A stretch of 7,005 bases of DNA from Acidobacteria bacterium CG_4_9_14_3_um_filter_49_7 (GTDB lineage Bacteria; Acidobacteriota; Holophagae; Thermotomaculales; Thermotomaculaceae), in the NCBI GenBank assembly GCA_002789615.1, contig PFTO01000089.1, forward strand, positions 1 to 7,005, read 5' to 3'. This document shows, one piece after another, positions 6,056-7,005 of the stretch. The notes beneath the pieces were generated by a model. The model was not told where the DNA came from. It worked only from the letters and a program-made list of their open reading frames with translations, and did no database searches. Made by a program: the position numbers and the translations under genes. Position 1 is the stretch's first letter. Each line of letters opens with the position of its first letter.

Positions 6056-6562
6056 TCAGGACACGCCAAGCATGAAAATTTTTCGTATCACCCTGAAAAT
6101 ACCGCCCAGAAAGGTGAACCCGCCGATAATGGCAAACACGAGTCCAAACCAGAAGGGAACATAGGAAACCAGTGTGGCCCCTGGTTCCAGAACAGAATCC
6201 GCGGGGACTTCCGGGTCATAGAACACCTTCACGGTTGCCCCGGCAGGATATTTTTTTATAGTCTTCTTGGCATAACTGGTGCTGGAACTGCCACCGTCGC
6301 TCATGGTCACCTTGTCTCCCACGTGTTCTTTTCCCGCGATTTTGTACCGGTAGGTGATCTGTGGTTTATACATAGTGGTTGATCGTTTCTTTGAACCGCT
6401 CCCGCTGGTGCTTTTATAGCTGGTCAGGGTGGACTCCATTACCGTTCCCTGAACCGACGGCCAGCTCTTTGATGCTTTGGCATCGTTCAGCATGCCTTTC
6501 CCCCACCACGCCAGCCCGATGCCGACCGCGAGGAAAATAAGTCCAATAAACAGGTTCTTCAT
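6056..6562 (-). CDS. DUF3592-type membrane protein
   Basis: This 168-residue protein of unknown function has the DUF3592 layout: an N-terminal membrane helix (about 4-22, LFIGLIFLAVGIGLAWWG), a soluble domain, and a C-terminal hydrophobic stretch (about 131-155). The soluble part shows the family blocks ITYRYKIAGKEHVGD and YPAGATVKVFYDPEVPADSVLEPG, where a Gly-x-x-V-x-V-x-Y-D-P strand precedes the second helix. A Ser/Thr/Lys-rich loop lies near residues 47-63. AAGGAGAGG sits just upstream of the ATG at 6562. It points the same way as the hgc operon but is 152 bases upstream of marR, which has its own promoter, so it is probably a separate unit. No link to mercury methylation is evident. Confidence 0.85.
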   Translation of the reverse strand: MKNLFIGLIFLAVGIGLAWWGKGMLNDAKASKSWPSVQGTVMESTLTSYKSTSGSGSKKRSTTMYKPQITYRYKIAGKEHVGDKVTMSDGGSSSTSYAKKTIKKYPAGATVKVFYDPEVPADSVLEPGATLVSYVPFWFGLVFAIIGGFTFLGGIFRVIRKIFMLGVS

Positions 6563-6640
6563 GTTCCCTCTCCTTTTTTAGTGAAACGGGAAAAAGAAAT
6601 GATATTTTTCCGTTTCCACAAGCAATTCCGATAACAAAAA

Positions 6641-6657
6641 ATGATTTATAAAATCAT
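6641..6657. promoter_or_regulatory. AT-rich palindrome in the divergent intergenic region
   Basis: ATGATTT and AAATCAT are exact reverse complements around a three-base centre, in the AT-rich 6590-6670 stretch between the divergent DUF3592 and Spy-like genes. TATAAA (6647-6652) within it resembles a -10 box, though no good -35 pairs with it. It may be a shared operator or simply AT-rich promoter DNA. Confidence 0.3.
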
Positions 6658-6794
6658 ATCATAATTCCGTAGATCTTACATTCTGTTACAGGGGAGAAAC
6701 AGTTCTGAAAAATACAGCCACTATACTCTCATTGTTAATTTCACTGGCGACCAGTTGGGAGCCCATATGCCGCTTGACGGCAAAGGAGGAAAGG

Positions 6795-7005
6795 ATGAGG
6801 AAAATTATGGGACTGATGGCGGGACTTGCGGTATTGTCCGTGACAGCCATGGCGGGGCCCGCTGGTGTGCAGCGGGGTTTGGATGAACGGCTGTTCGGCA
6901 CCTTTGTCCAGCATCGGGCGGAGCTGAATCTCACGGAGGAACAGAATACCCAGGTGGATGCGTTGCTTCAGGAAATGAAGGACGCGAAAATTGCAACCTG
7001 GCAGC
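6795..7005 (+). CDS. Spy/CpxP-like periplasmic protein, partial (3' end outside window)
   Basis: Seventy codons are open to the window end. The first 20 residues are a typical signal peptide (MRKIMGLMAGLAVLSVTAMA) with likely cleavage after AMA, so the protein should be periplasmic. The mature part has a helical segment with LNLTEEQNTQVDALLQEM (about residues 48-65), like the LTxxQ helices of Spy/CpxP-type chaperones and heavy-metal-resistance proteins of that superfamily. A strong AAAGGAGG (6782-6789) lies five bases before the ATG. The frame is also open further upstream, but no better start is seen. The family assignment rests on one helix and the signal peptide only. Confidence 0.65.
   Translation, partial: MRKIMGLMAGLAVLSVTAMAGPAGVQRGLDERLFGTFVQHRAELNLTEEQNTQVDALLQEMKDAKIATWQ

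Noticed and set aside
6686..6934. 82-residue minus-strand frame over the Spy-like gene
   Set aside because: Antisense to a gene with a strong ribosome binding site and signal peptide; no features of its own.

Overview
The window comes from the chromosome of a bacterium of roughly 50% GC. It is probably Gram-negative and anaerobic or oxygen-limited: it encodes a 2[4Fe-4S] ferredoxin, a Tat-exported amidase, a Spy/CpxP-like periplasmic protein, a thiol peroxidase and a ferritin-like sensor domain. The phylum cannot be fixed from these genes. No rRNA, tRNA, CRISPR array, insertion sequence or transposon was seen.

The main content is a compact minus-strand operon (about 5962 down to 4146) of three genes: a cysteine-rich MarR regulator, hgcA and hgcB. 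HgcA is recognised by its corrinoid-domain cap-helix motif NVWCAAGK followed by a five-helix membrane domain. HgcB is recognised by two CxxCxxCxxxCP clusters, a GVGCA cysteine and a cysteine-rich C-terminus. Together they are the known gene pair that makes methylmercury from inorganic mercury: HgcA transfers a methyl group from its corrinoid and HgcB re-reduces the cobalt. The marR stop overlaps the hgcA start (ATGA), and hgcA and hgcB are one base apart, so the three genes should be co-translated. A TTGACA box and a palindrome of MarR type lie just upstream of marR, which suggests autoregulation.

Left of the operon, from position 1: a frameshifted, edge-truncated diguanylate cyclase with a ferritin-like N-terminal domain (minus strand); an intergenic region with a promoter and a perfect 9-bp inverted repeat; tpx (plus); a small unknown gene (minus); and a translationally coupled pair (plus) of a VOC/glyoxalase-fold protein and a Tat-signal amidase. 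The amidase ends one base from the hgcB stop, tail to tail.

Right of the operon: a DUF3592 membrane protein (minus), a divergent AT-rich intergenic region with a palindrome, and the start of a Spy/CpxP-like periplasmic protein (plus) cut by the window end. The HgcAB system is known. The less familiar points are its coupling to a cysteine-rich MarR regulator, the nature of the putative operator, and the ferritin-like/GGDEF fusion with its frameshift.
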